The notes under the pieces are model-generated. The model saw only the letters and a list, made by a program, of their open reading frames with translations, was not told where the DNA came from and did no database searches. Of a DNA stretch of 64,000 bases, positions 44,396-53,393 are shown in pieces. The position numbers and the translations under genes were made by a program. This DNA is from Psychrobacillus vulpis (GTDB lineage Bacteria > Bacillota > Bacilli > Bacillales_A > Planococcaceae): contig NZ_VDGI01000004.1 in assembly GCF_006861825.1 (NCBI RefSeq), positions 62,294-126,293 on the forward strand, in the 5' to 3' direction. Position 1 is the stretch's first letter. Every line of letters starts with the position of its first letter.

Positions 44396-45812
44396 TTCTC
44401 TTCGACCCTTTTTTACTGAAAAAATAGAAACTTCTATGTTGAGGAATCTGTTTGTAAAAAGGGAGTCGGAAAAATACTGCTTTAATCTTCTTCGGTTCGA
44501 AAGGTATAACTGGGCTTAAGTATGGTTGATTTAATGATTGTAAGTTTAATAAATGGATAAACAATATCATAGAACCAATGACGATTCCAAAAAAACCAAA
44601 TAGCGATGCAGCTACCATAAACGGAAAACGCAATAATCGAATCGTCGTGTTCATCTCTACAGATGGTACAACAAAGCTTGCCAGTGCTGTAGAGGCAACT
44701 ACTATGACCATTAAGTTGGAAGCGAGACCTGCAGAGACAATTGCATCCCCTATAACAAGCCCTCCAACAACCCCTATTGTCTGTCCAATGGGGCTAGGCA
44801 ATCGAATACTTGCTTCTCGTATAAGCTCAATCATTAGTTCTAATAATAATGCTTCAAATATTGGACGGAATGGGATATTACTAACGGAGCTTTTAACTTG
44901 TTCACCAAGTTCTAGTGGCATTATTTCAAAATGAAAACTAGCAACTGCAATATAAAATGCGGGTAAAAAAATTGCTGTAAAAAAACTTGCTAATCGAACT
45001 AATCTATAGAATGATCCAACTAGGACTCTTCCATTAAAATCATCAGGGGACTCGTAAAAAGTAAACAAACTAATTGGTCCAATTAATGCAGTAGGATCCG
45101 AATCAGTTAATATAACAATTTTCCCCTCCACCAAATTAGCAATTACTCTATCGGGTCGTTCTGTATTTAAAAATTGAGGAAATGGTGACCAAATGGAATC
45201 TTCTAAATAGTCTTCCAACTGACCGGAACTATACATCATTTCAGTTTCTATTTGATCTAATCTTTCTTTTAATGTGTCTAATGCTTCTGTATCTACTTTC
45301 GTAGTTAAGTAAATAATTGAAACGGTAGAATTAGACTTTGTCCCAATAACTCGATTTTCAATTTTCAAATCAGCCGATCGAAGCTTTTTACGTATTAAAT
45401 TTATATTAACGTCTAAATTTTCTACGAAACCATCATGAGAGCCCCTTACAACATACTCATTTTCTGGTGATTCCGGTCCTCTTGAAGCAATCTTTGGGAG
45501 TAAAATACTAATCATATTATCTGAGCTAGGAAATATGATAACAGTTTCTCCTGCACATATACTTTCTTTTAATTGTTTCATTGTGAACTTATTTTCTTTT
45601 GTAAAAGCTGTTTCTCCCCATTTTGCTTTACCTGATTCAAATCGTTTTTGAATCGTTTGTAATTGTTCCATTACAACAGCTGTGTCAATCATCGATGAGT
45701 AATAGCATAGAATTACATGTTCATTTTTCCAATCTAATTCTTTTGCAACAAAATCGACGGTTTGAGAAAACTCTTCTACAATGACATCCACTATGTCTTT
45801 ATACAAAACCAT
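44388..45812 (-). CDS. gerAA: Spore germinant receptor A subunit (GerAA family)
   Basis: 474 residues: a soluble N-terminal domain (about 1-225) with 'SDSDPTALIGPISLFTFYES' near its end, then 5-6 membrane helices including 'RPIFEALLLELMIELIREAS' and 'QTIGVVGGLVIGDAIVSAG', diagnostic of GerAA. AAGGGGTGAG precedes ATG 45810-45812; an in-frame ATG 22 codons upstream lacks an SD. First gene of gerAA-gerAB-gerAC, proof of endospore biology. Confidence 0.94.
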   Translation of the reverse strand: MVLYKDIVDVIVEEFSQTVDFVAKELDWKNEHVILCYYSSMIDTAVVMEQLQTIQKRFESGKAKWGETAFTKENKFTMKQLKESICAGETVIIFPSSDNMISILLPKIASRGPESPENEYVVRGSHDGFVENLDVNINLIRKKLRSADLKIENRVIGTKSNSTVSIIYLTTKVDTEALDTLKERLDQIETEMMYSSGQLEDYLEDSIWSPFPQFLNTERPDRVIANLVEGKIVILTDSDPTALIGPISLFTFYESPDDFNGRVLVGSFYRLVRLASFFTAIFLPAFYIAVASFHFEIMPLELGEQVKSSVSNIPFRPIFEALLLELMIELIREASIRLPSPIGQTIGVVGGLVIGDAIVSAGLASNLMVIVVASTALASFVVPSVEMNTTIRLLRFPFMVAASLFGFFGIVIGSMILFIHLLNLQSLNQPYLSPVIPFEPKKIKAVFFRLPFYKQIPQHRSFYFFSKKGSKRNG

Positions 45813-45866
45813 TCGCTCACCCCTTGAAACAAAGTGTGTGCAAAATAATTTGAAAGTAAACGCAAA

Positions 45867-45899
45867 AATGCCTATCAAGAATAAATCTTGATAGGCATT
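45867..45899 (-). terminator. Intrinsic terminator of CAP gene 1
   Basis: AATGCCTATCAAGA with its complement; U-run on the minus strand. It lies 33 bp after the CAP gene stop. Confidence 0.8.
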
Positions 45900-45930
45900 A
45901 CTAGTTCAAAGAGCTTGTAAACTTATATGA

Positions 45931-46751
45931 ACTTATTTTCCGATAAATTGTTGTGTCCAGTAGTATCCACTATCAGATAATCCTACTCCGATATGTGTAT
46001 ATGCTGGGTTCATAATATTTTCTCTATGACCTGGTGATTTCATCCATGCGTCAACGACTTCTGCTGCAGTACGTTGTCCCATCGCAATATTTTCTGCTGC
46101 TGACTTATACGAAATACCAAGAGATTTCATTTGATCAAATGGTGAGCCGTATGTTGGGCTCGTATGAGAAAAGTAGTTTTTGTTTTTCATATCTTGAGAT
46201 TTAGCTTGTGCTGATTGTGTAAGTGTAGTATCGATTTGTAATGCTTTTAGTCCAGCTTTAGTACGTTCTTTATTTGTTAAATCTACAACTTCTTGAATGA
46301 CTGCAGGTACTGTTGCTCCTTCACTTGCTGTTTGAGCAGGCTTCTGTTCTGTAGCTTCTTGTTTAGTAGTAGTTTGATTCACGTTCTCAGTAGGCTGACT
46401 GTTGTTATTTTTATATTGAAATGGAGAGTTCCATGTTTGTGTCTCACAAGTTTTTGCTTCTGAAGTGGTATTTGAATTATCAGTTGACATAGATGCTTCC
46501 ACAGAGTGTGTTGAAAATAGTAAGCTTCCCGCAAGTACCACAACTAGTAACGAATAGTTTTTATTCATTTACTTCTCCTCCTTCGTCTTTTGCTTTCTCA
46601 TTAAAACATGAAATTGGAGGTTTTTTTTCAATAAAATATTCCAGTGAATCCAGTCTAGCTGAAAATGTTATCAAGAACAGCCATACTTTTTTAAAAAATT
46701 GGATAAACTATCCTCCATGCTTAGTTATTTCTTCTGAAATGCTGTTGACAG
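45931..46751. repeat. Segmental duplication, copy 1 (821 bp)
   Basis: CAP gene 1 and some 180 bp upstream of its start are nearly identical to 50135-50955. Identity begins at the stop codon region and ends at 'GCTGTTGACAG' near 46741-46751. Only a handful of bases differ. The rest of 46752-46955 shows nothing. Confidence 0.9.
45933..46568 (-). CDS. CAP/SCP-domain secreted protein, YkwD-like (paralogue 1)
   Basis: 211 residues: Sec signal peptide ending about 'THSVEA', a low-complexity Asn/Thr/Gln linker (about 30-88), then a CAP domain ('VVDLTNKERTKAGL', 'NKNYFSHTSPTYGSPFDQMK', 'WMKSPGHRENIMNP', 'THIGVGLSDSGYYWTQQFIG'), with the catalytic-like His and Glu of the family. It is exported, role unknown; homologues are found in cell wall and spore coat. 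AAGGAGGAG before the ATG. Differs from paralogue 2 at four residues. Confidence 0.92.
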   Translation of the reverse strand: MNKNYSLLVVVLAGSLLFSTHSVEASMSTDNSNTTSEAKTCETQTWNSPFQYKNNNSQPTENVNQTTTKQEATEQKPAQTASEGATVPAVIQEVVDLTNKERTKAGLKALQIDTTLTQSAQAKSQDMKNKNYFSHTSPTYGSPFDQMKSLGISYKSAAENIAMGQRTAAEVVDAWMKSPGHRENIMNPAYTHIGVGLSDSGYYWTQQFIGK

Positions 46752-46955
46752 ATTTGGAGATTCCTCAATATACAACGAAAATCCTACTAGGCTGACTGAA
46801 TTACAAGCAATAACTCATGATTGTATCCTGAATAAATGTAATGTACAAAAGTATCATTCTAATGTCTCGATACTTACTTGGATTGTTATTATTAATAAAA
46901 ATATTTGAAACTTCAGCTATAATTTATATATGCAATGCAGAAAGGTTGGGTAAAA

Positions 46956-47642
46956 ATGAGTATAAATCCAAATATGTCGGAAGTGGCTGCTCTACTTGGG
47001 GAGAAATCGCGGGCAACAATTCTAACTAGTTTAATGGACGGGCGTTTTCATACTGCCAGTGAATTAGCTTTTATGGCTGGGATTACACCTCAAACAGCGA
47101 GCTTTCACCTTTCAAAATTGGTTGAAGGGAACCTAGTTATCGTTGAAAAAAACGGACGTCATCGTTATTTTAAGTTAGCCAATGGAGACATCGCACGAAT
47201 TTTAGAAACGTTTCTTTCGATATCTCCACCTCCCGAAGTTCGTTCATTAAAACAATCTAGTCAATTAAAATTGCTTCAGGAAGCCAGAACTTGTTATGAC
47301 CATTTAGCAGGTAAATTAGGTGTCTACTTAACTGAAGCGTTGTTGAACTCTGGTTATTTGAAAAAAGAAGAGAGAGAATTTGTAGTCACACCAAAAGGAG
47401 AACATTTCTTTTCTGATTTCGGTATAGATTTAAGTGACTTAAAAAGAAAACGTAGATCATTTTCTCATGCATGTTTAGATTGGAGTGAGCGTCAACATCA
47501 TCTTGCTGGAGCTTTAGGACATCGACTTTTTACACACTTTTTGGAAGTAGGTTGGATAGTTCGAGTTCCTTCGATTCGCGCTGTAAAAGTCACAGTTAAA
47601 GGGAAAGTAGGATTTAAACAATTTTTTAATATAAATGTGTAA
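46956..47642 (+). CDS. ArsR-family winged-helix regulator with C-terminal extension
   Basis: 228 residues. The N-terminal ~95 are an ArsR-type winged helix ('ASELAFMAGITPQTASFHLS', 'KNGRHRYFKLAN'); the rest is an unknown domain with 'ARTCYDHLAGKLGVYLTEAL' and 'SHACLDWSERQHHLAGALGH'. Cys/His residues there might bind a ligand or metal. ATG 46956-46958 behind AAAGG is preferred to an upstream ATG without SD. Target genes unknown; the DMT exporter is convergent. Confidence 0.85.
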   Translation: MSINPNMSEVAALLGEKSRATILTSLMDGRFHTASELAFMAGITPQTASFHLSKLVEGNLVIVEKNGRHRYFKLANGDIARILETFLSISPPPEVRSLKQSSQLKLLQEARTCYDHLAGKLGVYLTEALLNSGYLKKEEREFVVTPKGEHFFSDFGIDLSDLKRKRRSFSHACLDWSERQHHLAGALGHRLFTHFLEVGWIVRVPSIRAVKVTVKGKVGFKQFFNINV

Positions 47643-47658
47643 TTTAGCGCAAAGAAAA

Positions 47659-47706
47659 AATCCCTTTCCTAGTAGCAGATTTATTTTCTGCACACTAAGA
47701 AGGGAT
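47659..47706. terminator. Intrinsic terminator between regulator and DMT genes
   Basis: AATCCCTT...AAGGGATT outer stem with an inner GCAGA/TCTGC hairpin; convergent gene ends on both sides. Confidence 0.65.
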
Positions 47707-47749
47707 TCTAGTCTGTGATTGAACGGTTTACAGCAAGCTACTCATTTAT

Positions 47750-48634
47750 TTATAATGTTCTTCTAACAAGACTACTTTTCTGCTGAAAATTACTATTTAC
47801 AAGATAGATACCAATAATAATAAACAAGCCACCAACTATGAGTGAGGAGTATAACGGCTCTCCTAGTAATAACCAACCAGACAAAACACCGAAGAAAGGT
47901 GCCAAAAATAAATAAGCACTCGTCTTTCCTGGATCACCATTTTGTAAAAGATAATACCAAACTGCAAATTGAACAATCGAAGACATTATACTTAACCATA
48001 ATAAAATAAAGAATGAATTGACGTTCAAAATAAAGAATGGTTTTTCAAAAAGAAAACTACAAAGTAAAAGTAGTAATCCACCAAAAAGCATCTGATAGGC
48101 AGATAAAACCCAAGTATCGAAAAACGCTCCCCACTTTTTAGCTAATAGTGTGGAGATTGCCCAAAAAACAGCGGAAAGAATTCCAAATAGAATGCCAATC
48201 TTAAATTCAATTTGTGCACCCATCGTAATACTTACCCCCACTAACCCTAAAAGAACACCAATCCATTGATAAAGTTTATAGTTAGTTTTTAAAAAGATAG
48301 TACCGAATACAACCACAAGTAATGGGTTCGTGAATGTAAGAATTGAAGATTCGCTAGCTGTAATAGTTCGCAAACTCAAGAAAATACATCCCATAACACC
48401 AGCTGTTTGGAAAGCACCAATAGTAAGCATCATTATCCAGTTTCCTTGGGTTGTTGGATGCTTTCTTTTTAATACGATAACTATTACTGCCATTATAAAT
48501 CCTGCAAGTGTGAAACGTAATGCTGCTAATAACAACGGGGATGAATAAAGCAATGCAACTTTAACTACAGCAAAAGAAGAACCCATTAAAAATGTTGTTA
48601 ATAGTATCAACAGTATAAATTTGTAATTATTCAT
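47750..48634 (-). CDS. DMT-superfamily (EamA) transporter
   Basis: 294 residues with about ten membrane helices and two EamA repeats; repeat 2 contains 'FILLWLSIMSSIVQFAVWYY' and 'FLAPFFGVLSGWLLLGEPL'. It would export metabolites such as amino acids, or drugs; substrate unknown. Its ATG overlaps the stop of the small upstream ORF (48631-48849) in an ATGA. Confidence 0.88.
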   Translation of the reverse strand: MNNYKFILLILLTTFLMGSSFAVVKVALLYSSPLLLAALRFTLAGFIMAVIVIVLKRKHPTTQGNWIMMLTIGAFQTAGVMGCIFLSLRTITASESSILTFTNPLLVVVFGTIFLKTNYKLYQWIGVLLGLVGVSITMGAQIEFKIGILFGILSAVFWAISTLLAKKWGAFFDTWVLSAYQMLFGGLLLLLCSFLFEKPFFILNVNSFFILLWLSIMSSIVQFAVWYYLLQNGDPGKTSAYLFLAPFFGVLSGWLLLGEPLYSSLIVGGLFIIIGIYLVNSNFQQKSSLVRRTL

Positions 48635-48849
48635 TGTGTAATCTCCCTACATATATTAATAACCAATCCATGGCTATTATAACTGCTGAATATTTCAGCA
48701 ATCATCGAAGTATGGAATGCAAATGGAGATTTGTTAAAAATAATAACCTCAAAGTTGTTTGAATCGATTTCTCTACTTGTGAATTGGTTAGTCGAAATTG
48801 AAAATCGCAAATAATTATCTTTCTTGACCCTAGTTCCCGTAGACGACAA
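48631..48849 (-). CDS. Uncertain 72-codon ORF between DinB and DMT genes
   Basis: A frame from TTG 48847-48849 to a TGA overlapping the DMT start. It has no clear SD and no family I recognise; codon use is unremarkable. It could be translated by coupling after the DinB-like gene, be a decayed gene, or be non-coding. Reported because it fills the space between two co-oriented genes. Confidence 0.3.
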   Translation of the reverse strand: MSSTGTRVKKDNYLRFSISTNQFTSREIDSNNFEVIIFNKSPFAFHTSMIAEIFSSYNSHGLVINICREITQ

Positions 48850-48855
48850 GTGGAA

Positions 48856-49371
48856 TTATACTAAATATTTTTCCTTGATGATATTTACATGATGAAGTTC
48901 ATGCCCCGCAATAATGTAAGCAAGAGCTCTTACAGATAGTTCACTATTGTTGGCAAAACCTCTCCTAGACCAAAATTCTTCAGACAGTCCTCTAACTAGT
49001 GTAATGGTTGAACCTCTTACTGCAATATACTCCTCTAGTAAATCTGCTAAAGAGCGAGAATGGAATGAAGCCTCTTTGACATATTGTTCGTCATCATAGC
49101 CTGCGAGAGGAGTTTTATCTCCTCTCGATATTCTTAGTAACCTATAGCTCATAATTCGTTCAGTGTCTATAAGATGACCAATTACTTCTTTTAATGTCCA
49201 TTTACCTAAAGCATAACGATAATTTGCCTGTGCATCAGAAATGTCCATAAGTAATTCAGTTGTATCCTCAAGCTGTTTGAATAGAATAGTGGTCAAGCTG
49301 TCTTCTGACACCAGACTAATATACTTACTATAATAAGTGGGGTATTCTTGATTTGAAGGTTTATTGTACAT
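48856..49371 (-). CDS. DinB-superfamily protein (YfiT-like)
   Basis: 171 residues, all-helical. Conserved metal-binding pattern: His in 'VIGHLIDTERIMSYRLLRI' and the C-terminal 'IIAGHELHHVNIIKEKY'. DinB-fold proteins are often thiol-dependent S-transferases or of unknown role. Similar fold, different family, to the partial DUF1572 protein at 1-456. Confidence 0.88.
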   Translation of the reverse strand: MYNKPSNQEYPTYYSKYISLVSEDSLTTILFKQLEDTTELLMDISDAQANYRYALGKWTLKEVIGHLIDTERIMSYRLLRISRGDKTPLAGYDDEQYVKEASFHSRSLADLLEEYIAVRGSTITLVRGLSEEFWSRRGFANNSELSVRALAYIIAGHELHHVNIIKEKYLV

Positions 49372-49506
49372 TTCATTTCCTCCTTTTTTATTACCATAAT
49401 ATACTACTTTTAATCATACACGACAATTACTTCTTAATCGTTTGTAAATAACAACAGGAACACTTTGTTTTATATCATATTTCATTTAGATACTAAAATA
49501 ATTAAA

Positions 49507-50067
49507 GGCCCAAATCATATGTGATTTGGGCCATCAGACTGTAGACAAATTCGTTTTACAATGAGTAGAGATGTATAAGAGAATCAGCAGGGCCCGCCAC
49601 TTCGCTTTCCGTGGGCTTGGCTTCAGCCTCCTCGTCACTGCAAAGACACTGGCCAAATAAAGTTCGGCCAGTGTCTTTCCTGCGGGGTCTTCAGCTCAAG
49701 CTATTCCCACAGGAGTCTCCGTGGCGGGCACTGCCTATTTTTCAAAAGTTGAAAGTGGAAATCAAAAGATGCTGTGATCCAATCAATGTTTCTCGGAATA
49801 TCTGATAAAAATATCGGATAGACTATCCCATCTCATCAAATTGATAAGCTTTAATTGTCCACTTTTCTGTTTATTGAAGATAAAAATAAGCGGAAGGCGG
49901 CGACTCCTGCGGGACAGCGAGACAGTCCAAGACCCCGCAGGCAAAGCCGAGGAGGCTTGGTGCGAGCCCGCGGAAAGCGCCCGCCTGGAGCGTTCTTAAT
50001 ACATTAGGATTCATAAAAATGCATTTGCTATCAAACTGAAAGGCCCAAATCATATGTGATTTGGACC
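49507..50067. mobile_element. TIR element (copy 2, about 504 bp) flanked by duplicated hairpin
   Basis: The body (about 49535-50038) begins CAGACTGTAGACAAATTCG and is collinear with copy 1 at 29980-30605, minus two internal stretches. A 26-bp palindrome, GGCCCAAATCA-TATG-TGATTTGGGCC (49507-49532), recurs on the right (50042-50067) with one change. Copy 1 has a different duplicated palindrome. An internal perfect 13-bp hairpin, AAAGACACTGGCC/GGCCAGTGTCTTT, lies near 49640-49680. No ORF is convincing. It and its flanks fill the gap 49372-50136. Confidence 0.65.
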
Positions 50068-50134
50068 TTTACTTGCTACTTTAATATTTATTCTTAAACC
50101 TAATCCATCAATAAGTGTTGGTAGGTATTCAAAT

Positions 50135-50955
50135 TATTATTTTCCGATAAATTGTTGTGTCCAGTAGTAGCCACTTTCAGATAATCCTACTCCGATATGT
50201 GTATACGCTGGGTTCATTATATTTTCTCTATGACCTGGTGACTTCATCCATGCGTCAACGACTTCTGCTGCAGTACGTTGTCCCATCGCAATATTTTCTG
50301 CTGCTGACTTATACGAAATACCAAGAGATTTCATTTGATCAAAAGGTGATCCGTATGTTGGACTCGTATGAGAAAAGTAGTTTTTGTTTTTCATATCTTG
50401 AGATTTAGCTTGTGCTGATTGTGTAAGTGTAGTATCGATTTGTAATACTTTTAGTCCAGCTTTAGTACGTTCTTTATTTGTTAAATCTACAACCTCTTGA
50501 ATGTCTGCAGGTACCGTTGCTCCTTCACTTGCTGTTTGAGCAGGCTTCTGTTCTGTAGCTTCTTGTTTAGTAGTAGTTTGATTCACGTTCTCAGTAGGCT
50601 GACTGTTGTTATTTTTATATTGAAATGGAGAGTTCCATGTTTGTGTCTCACAAGTTTTTGCTTCTGAAGTGGTATTTGAATTATCAGTTGACATAGATGC
50701 TTCCACAGAGTGTGTTGAAAATAGTAAGCTTCCCGCAAGTACCCCAACTAGTAACGAATAGTTTTTATTCATTTACTTCTCCTCCTTCGTCTTTTGCTTT
50801 CTCATTAAAACATGAAATTGGAGGTTTTTTTTCAATAAAATATTCCAGTGAATCCAGTCTAGCTGAAAATGTTATCAAGAACAGCCATACTTTTTTTAAA
50901 AATTGGATAAACTATCCTCCATGCTTAGTTATTTCTTCTGAAATGCTGTTGACAG
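50135..50955. repeat. Segmental duplication, copy 2 (821 bp)
   Basis: Nearly identical to 45931-46751, in the same orientation, 4.2 kb away; it covers CAP gene 2 and its upstream region. Beyond 50955 the sequences diverge completely, and 50956-51130 shows only AT-rich DNA without a gene. Confidence 0.9.
50137..50772 (-). CDS. CAP/SCP-domain secreted protein, YkwD-like (paralogue 2)
   Basis: 211 residues, same architecture as paralogue 1: signal peptide, low-complexity linker, CAP domain. The four differences are Val9 to Gly in the signal peptide, 'PAVIQE' to 'PADIQE', 'LKALQ' to 'LKVLQ', and 'LSDSGYY' to 'LSESGYY'. Identical upstream DNA means the same expression signals. Recent duplication, possibly for dosage. 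Confidence 0.92.
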   Translation of the reverse strand: MNKNYSLLVGVLAGSLLFSTHSVEASMSTDNSNTTSEAKTCETQTWNSPFQYKNNNSQPTENVNQTTTKQEATEQKPAQTASEGATVPADIQEVVDLTNKERTKAGLKVLQIDTTLTQSAQAKSQDMKNKNYFSHTSPTYGSPFDQMKSLGISYKSAAENIAMGQRTAAEVVDAWMKSPGHRENIMNPAYTHIGVGLSESGYYWTQQFIGK

Positions 50956-51135
50956 TTTTGTATAGTCCTCGTCTAAGATGATTTTCTTATTTCAATCAAT
51001 ATATTATTATTAAATTCTTTTTACTTAAACATAAAAAACCATACAGATATTCATTACGATTTTATTGAATGAAAGAAAAATATTATTTTATATCTGTCAT
51101 TTCAAACTATCGAATAGAATCGCGTTTACACAAAA

Positions 51136-51165
51136 AAACCTACCAAATTCTATCTTGGTAGGTTT
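51136..51165 (-). terminator. Intrinsic terminator of CAP gene 3
   Basis: AAACCTACCAA/TTGGTAGGTTT stem with preceding A-run (U-run on the minus strand), 8 nt after the stop codon. Confidence 0.8.
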
Positions 51166-51173
51166 ACAATCTA

Positions 51174-52022
51174 TTATTTTCCGATGAATTGTTGTGTCCA
51201 GTAGTATCCGCTATCAGATAATCCAACTCCGATATGAGTGTATGATGGGTTCATAATATTTGCTCTATGTCCTGGAGATTTCATCCAAGCATCTACTACT
51301 TCAGCTGCACTACGTTGACCCATTGCAATATTCTCTGCTGCTGATTTATAAGAAACACCAAAAGATTTCATTTGATCAAACGGTGAGCCGTATGTTGGGC
51401 TAGTATGAGAAAAATAGTTTTTGTTTTTCATATCTTGAGATTTAGCTTGTGCTGATTGCGTAAGTTTCGCATCAATTTGTAAAGGTTTCAAACCTGCATT
51501 CGTACGTTCTTTGTTTGTTAAATCAACAACTTGCTGAATAACAGAACCAACTTTAACGTCTTGCTTGTTCTCAGTTACTGGTTGTTGTACTGAAGTACTT
51601 GGTTTTTGTGTAACCGGTTTTTGTGCTACTGGTTTTTGTTCTACTGGCTTTTGAGCAACCGGTTTTTGTGCTACAGGCTTTTGTGCTACTGGCTTTTGCG
51701 CTACTGGCTTTTGTTCTACTGGCTTTTGCGCTACTGGCTTTTGCGCTACTTGTTGATTTTGAGCAGCTTGTAATTCTTTTAGAATCATTGGTTTTAGAGC
51801 TAATAATTCGTTATTAATAATATTTTGAATGGCCTTGTCATTTAAATTGTAATTAGACAAAATATTAACCGGTGATTGCCATTTATAAATAACAGATGAT
51901 TGTGCCTCGGAAGTAGTTTGTGAATTTCCAGTTGTAGTCGCTGCATCTGCTGTATTAGTAGAAAACAATAAGCTCCCTGCTAGTAGACCAACCATGATAG
52001 AATGTTTTTTATTCAATTTCAT
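51174..52022 (-). CDS. CAP/SCP-domain secreted protein with QKPVA repeats (paralogue 3)
   Basis: 282 residues: signal peptide (ends about 'NTADA'), a linker with a short helical part, then about nine units of the five-residue repeat 'QKPVA' / 'QKPVE' (about residues 95-140), and a C-terminal CAP domain nearly like the other two. The repeat is proline-rich, a probable cell-wall spanner whose DNA is a tandem repeat prone to slippage. AAGGAGG-like SD before the ATG. More diverged than paralogues 1 and 2. Confidence 0.92.
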   Translation of the reverse strand: MKLNKKHSIMVGLLAGSLLFSTNTADAATTTGNSQTTSEAQSSVIYKWQSPVNILSNYNLNDKAIQNIINNELLALKPMILKELQAAQNQQVAQKPVAQKPVEQKPVAQKPVAQKPVAQKPVAQKPVEQKPVAQKPVTQKPSTSVQQPVTENKQDVKVGSVIQQVVDLTNKERTNAGLKPLQIDAKLTQSAQAKSQDMKNKNYFSHTSPTYGSPFDQMKSFGVSYKSAAENIAMGQRSAAEVVDAWMKSPGHRANIMNPSYTHIGVGLSDSGYYWTQQFIGK

Positions 52023-52175
52023 TTCCTCCTTCTTTTGTGCACCCCTATTGTAAACACAAAATCTGAGGAAGTTTTCTCATAATATATTCCAACACTACCA
52101 TCTTGCATTTATATATTGATAGAAATCATTATCTATTCCTTCTTTTTTGGTTAACATAACCAATGCACTCAAAAT

Positions 52176-52436
52176 TTACGTTTCATCTACTGTTGACAGT
52201 TTCATATATTCCTCTCTGTAAATGGTTATAAGTTTTTGTTGATCCATATCAGATAAATCACTTTGAGTGATTCGATTCACTGCAATCTCATACTTTTTAT
52301 GAATCGATTGTCTAGCTCTTGGATGTGTTAATTCGTCCAAAAGCTCGCTTACTACAAATTTACGTATATCTTCTACTGTTTGAAGTTTATCTGTTGACAC
52401 TCTTCCTTTAAACAGTAATTGAAACGACTTAATCAT
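52176..52436 (-). CDS. Small protein of unknown function, co-encoded with CobW GTPase
   Basis: 86 residues, charged and helical ('FQLLFKGRVSTDKLQTVEDI', 'DQQKLITIYREEYMK'). No signal peptide and no recognised family. Its first 8 bases overlap the CobW-family gene, so the two are co-translated. A role with metal delivery is possible but is an inference from position only. Confidence 0.65.
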   Translation of the reverse strand: MIKSFQLLFKGRVSTDKLQTVEDIRKFVVSELLDELTHPRARQSIHKKYEIAVNRITQSDLSDMDQQKLITIYREEYMKLSTVDET

Positions 52437-53334
52437 TACTTATTCTCCCTAACACATCTATTCTATCTACTTGATCGCCAATAATAACGATTTGAGGTGG
52501 CATTTTTATCATTTCAGGTAGCCATTGTACCATTCCATACGCATATTGAAATAATAATGGGTTTTTATGTCCTACTAATGGAACATACCCCTTCATGCGA
52601 TATACAGTATCCGGGAGTTCTTTTAACCAACACTCAAAATCTTCTTGATTAACTGGTTCTTGAAAAGTATGTAATCGAGAAGAAAGAAAAAGCTGTTTGC
52701 CAATCGCTGTTTCGTTTATTTCTTTTTCATGAAAAGTTGCTTCTATCTTCTTCATAATGTTTAGAGGAAGTTTACTATTAGAGGTCTGAATAATAGGTGC
52801 TTTTGCATTTAGTGCTTGTAATTGCATCGTAACTGTTGCAATTTCAGAATCCGTTAATAAATCGATTTTATTTGCAACTATTAAATGAGCATGTCTTATT
52901 TGTTCTAAAAACAACATACGTGTTTGAGGTGTCATTTTATCTCGGTCTAGCCACCTCTTACAATCTGCTACTGTAATAATCCCCTTCATATTTAGCTTAC
53001 TTGCAAAAAGTGGAGAATAAACAGCATCCATTGCTTCAACTGGATGTGCGGCACCTGTTGTTTCTATTAATAACACATCAAAGCTTTCACCTTCTAAAAG
53101 CATTTGAAGTTGAGCTTCCATTTTTTCAGATCCCGTACAGCAAATACAACCCTCCAACATCTCTTTTAGCGGTACATCTGCTTCTACTGCTCTACTATCG
53201 AAAGGTAGCTTTCCTAGTTCATTCATTATTACCGCGGGTTTCGTTCCTTCCTTTTTAAACTGTTCAATAATATGTGACAGTAAAGAGGTTTTGCCACTTC
53301 CTAAGAAACCACTTAAAAGGTAAACATCAATCAT
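52429..53334 (-). CDS. CobW/COG0523 family G3E GTPase (metallochaperone)
   Basis: 301 residues. P-loop 'GFLGSGKT' (9-16), the metal-binding 'GCICC' (62-66), Walker B region 'VLLIETTGAAHP' and the base-specific 'NKID'. C-terminal CobW_C domain. Members of this family deliver zinc or other metals; many are Zur-regulated. No Zur box is obvious upstream. Co-encoded with an 86-residue protein. Confidence 0.92.
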   Translation of the reverse strand: MIDVYLLSGFLGSGKTSLLSHIIEQFKKEGTKPAVIMNELGKLPFDSRAVEADVPLKEMLEGCICCTGSEKMEAQLQMLLEGESFDVLLIETTGAAHPVEAMDAVYSPLFASKLNMKGIITVADCKRWLDRDKMTPQTRMLFLEQIRHAHLIVANKIDLLTDSEIATVTMQLQALNAKAPIIQTSNSKLPLNIMKKIEATFHEKEINETAIGKQLFLSSRLHTFQEPVNQEDFECWLKELPDTVYRMKGYVPLVGHKNPLLFQYAYGMVQWLPEMIKMPPQIVIIGDQVDRIDVLGRISND

Positions 53335-53360
53335 CCGTCCAAACTCCTTTATTCCTGTTG

Positions 53361-53389
53361 AAAAAGCTGACCGAATAGGCCAGCTTTTT
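53361..53389 (-). terminator. Intrinsic terminator of ctpB
   Basis: AAAAAGCTG...CAGCTTTTT stem with GGCC-type inner pairs; immediately after the ctpB stop codon on the minus strand. Confidence 0.8.
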
Positions 53390-53393
53390 CAAG

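Noticed and set aside
42313-45812. Novel membrane transport operon
   Set aside because: All three products match the A, B and C subunits of the known GerA germinant receptor family.
46493-46795. 100-codon plus-strand ORF, repeated at 50697-50981
   Set aside because: Antisense to the CAP genes' starts; it is shared only because the DNA is duplicated, and it has no SD.
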